From NCBI GenBank assembly GCA_000969725.1, contig JXSR01S060510.1: a stretch of DNA of 20,667 nucleotides; one strand, 5' to 3'. Of this stretch, positions 19,763 to 20,667 are shown piece after piece. The position numbers were made by a program, and so were the translations under genes. Source of the stretch: Ophiothrix spiculata. Lineage: Eukaryota > Echinodermata > Ophiuroidea > Amphilepidida > Ophiotrichidae. Positions within the stretch are counted from its first letter, which is position 1; the number at the start of each line of letters is the position of its first letter. A model generated the notes under the pieces. It made no database searches, was not told where the DNA came from, and worked only from the letters and a program-made list of their open reading frames with translations.

Positions 19763-19933
19763 TTAAGTTACAAATCCATCAGCAGTCGCGCACCAGCTGC
19801 TACTTTCAAGGACAACTAGACGTGTATTGGAGATAGCTGTTTCACCAAGGATACGGAGCTCACCTCCTGTCAACTTCTGCCGCTCCTCAAGTACCTTGGG
19901 GATCAAATCTGGTGTCAAATCATATCTCTCTGT
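19763..19933 (-). other. Coding-like minus-strand fragment, unidentified
   Basis: Between in-frame stops on the minus strand, 56 residues include LIPKVLEERQKLTGGELRIL and GETAISNTRLVVLES. The composition (charged helix-like LEERQK, few low-complexity residues) and locally higher G+C look more protein-like than most of the window. I do not recognise the family. Length alone is not significant and there is no start codon. The opposing ORF at 19637-19819 is probably incidental. It could be a decayed exon or transposon piece. Confidence 0.2.
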
Positions 19934-19970
19934 CTAGCCACAAGGCTGTATCTGTAGTTCAAGAATCACG

Positions 19971-20080
19971 AAAACAAAAGGTTGAAGACCTAATGGGTCT
20001 TTCCAGATAATTGATCTTTTACAAAACATGTAATAGATCATTTATCTGGAAAGCACCGAGTCTTGAAACCTTTGTTTTAG
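19971..20080. repeat. ~110-nt hairpin
   Basis: The inner stem CTTTCCAGATAATTGATCTTTTACA (19999-20023) pairs with 20029-20053 at 23 of 25 positions around an AAACA loop. The stem continues with small indels through GGTTGAAGAC / GTCTTGAAACC and AAAACAAA / TTTGTTTT. Its size fits a small foldback MITE; a microRNA-precursor-like transcript is possible but unsupported. Confidence 0.75.
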
Positions 20081-20184
20081 GATTGTTACCATGCAAATAC
20101 GACCTAGTGTCTCTCAACTCTCAATATTTTGTTTCGTTGCATTTTTAATGTCCAGTATATTTTGTTACACGTTTATTTTTTCTT

Positions 20185-20235
20185 CGCTTTGAATGCTCTG
20201 GCAAAGGCACTTTATAAAATACTGGTATAAAAGAC
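20185..20235 (+). repeat. LINE/SINE-like 3' tail
   Basis: CGCTTTGAATGCTCTGG, then AAAGGCACTTTATAAAATAC, resembles the 'GCGCTTTGAG..C.....AAAAGCGCTATATAAAT' 3' end common to L2-type LINEs and SINEs that borrow their tails. The T-rich sequence before it (20120-20184) fits that role. No ORF2 motif could be read upstream. Confidence 0.35.
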
Positions 20236-20667
20236 AAATAGGCCCAGCCAGAAGTCAGCTCGCTGAAATATCGCCTATCTTATTTTTTTTTAATTCATGA
20301 AAAATGACAGGGAATGCCGTTTTTTACATGCCTATGAATATTCTTGAGCATAGAATCTTAAACCAAACTTGCACTTAGAAGCATAAATGTTATGAAAACA
20401 TTTGAAAATTTAAAAAAAAAATAAAAATTTGGAAATATAAGTGTCTTTTCGTGTGATTTTGCAAGTGTTTATTTTCCTCGAGTGAGGTCAAATTAGGTCT
20501 TTGCGTTTTACCTAAAATTTACGGTTCTGGACTTAATTTTATTTTAGCCACTTGTAGACCGAGAGATAGTGGCAATTTATTTGACATTTTTGACCAAGTG
20601 TCATATTGATTTTTTGATCATGAATTAATATCTAGATCAAAACAAACTTTTGATATCATACTTTCCT
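20236..20667. other. A+T-rich end of window, nothing recognised
   Basis: No ORF, repeat or motif I can support beyond A- and T-runs near 20281 and 20410. Confidence 0.45.

Noticed and set aside
1-20667. CRISPR array, bacterial operons, rRNA genes, telomeric repeats
   Set aside because: No regularly spaced direct repeats, no dense ORFs with ribosome-binding sites, no rRNA-like tracts and no TTAGGG arrays were seen.

Overview
This window looks like non-coding nuclear DNA from an animal, most likely a marine invertebrate and possibly an echinoderm or hemichordate-type deuterostome. It is A+T-rich and has no bacterial gene density. I recognise no intact gene or splice-supported exon chain. It is dense with decayed non-LTR retrotransposon 3' ends, tRNA-derived SINE-like pieces and small inverted-repeat DNA transposons. 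The taxon is an inference from repeat style, not a reading of a marker gene.

The main architectural feature is an old, diverged, collinear duplication. Five blocks in the first 4.5 kb recur in the same order and orientation in the second half: A (about 211-755 and 8310-8855), B (about 2650-3130 and 12660-13212), C (about 3210-3403 and 14095-14230), D (about 3465-3735 and 16370-16640) and E (about 3862-4440 and 18200-19095). The first copy spans about 4.2 kb and the second about 10.8 kb. Much of the extra length in the second copy is inserted mobile DNA. A third, partial E block (15118-15395) lies between two SINE-like elements in the same orientation.

Layout: 1-760 holds block A and a palindromic NRF-1-type site. 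760-2640 is mostly featureless, with a tRNA-like SINE head at 2247-2320. 2650-4440 holds blocks B-E. 4620-5100 holds a very good 75-bp-arm hairpin joined to a LINE ORF2 C-terminal remnant. 5100-8300 is unexplained A+T-rich sequence with one 50-bp tandem duplication. 8310-8855 is the second block A. 10070-10485 holds an ORF2 3' remnant ending in a (GATA)9 tail. 11262-11407 is an inverted repeat with a possible Penelope-like motif. 11650-11780 is a retrotransposon-like tail. 12660-14230 is the second B and C with a 514-bp inverted-repeat element inserted. 14294-14810 is a long-TIR MITE. 14839-15630 is the SINE/E/SINE cluster. 16033-16640 has the longest ORF and block D. 17606-17937 has a cluster of CGTCAA motifs. 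18200-19095 is the second E, interrupted by a 290-bp insertion with a visible 5-bp target duplication. 19763-20235 holds a weak coding-like minus-strand stretch, a hairpin and a LINE/SINE-like 3' tail.

No genes work together here. The window records repeated insertion and duplication in a probably neutral intergenic or intronic region. Comparing the two halves gives internal 'empty sites' that define inserted elements without any database.
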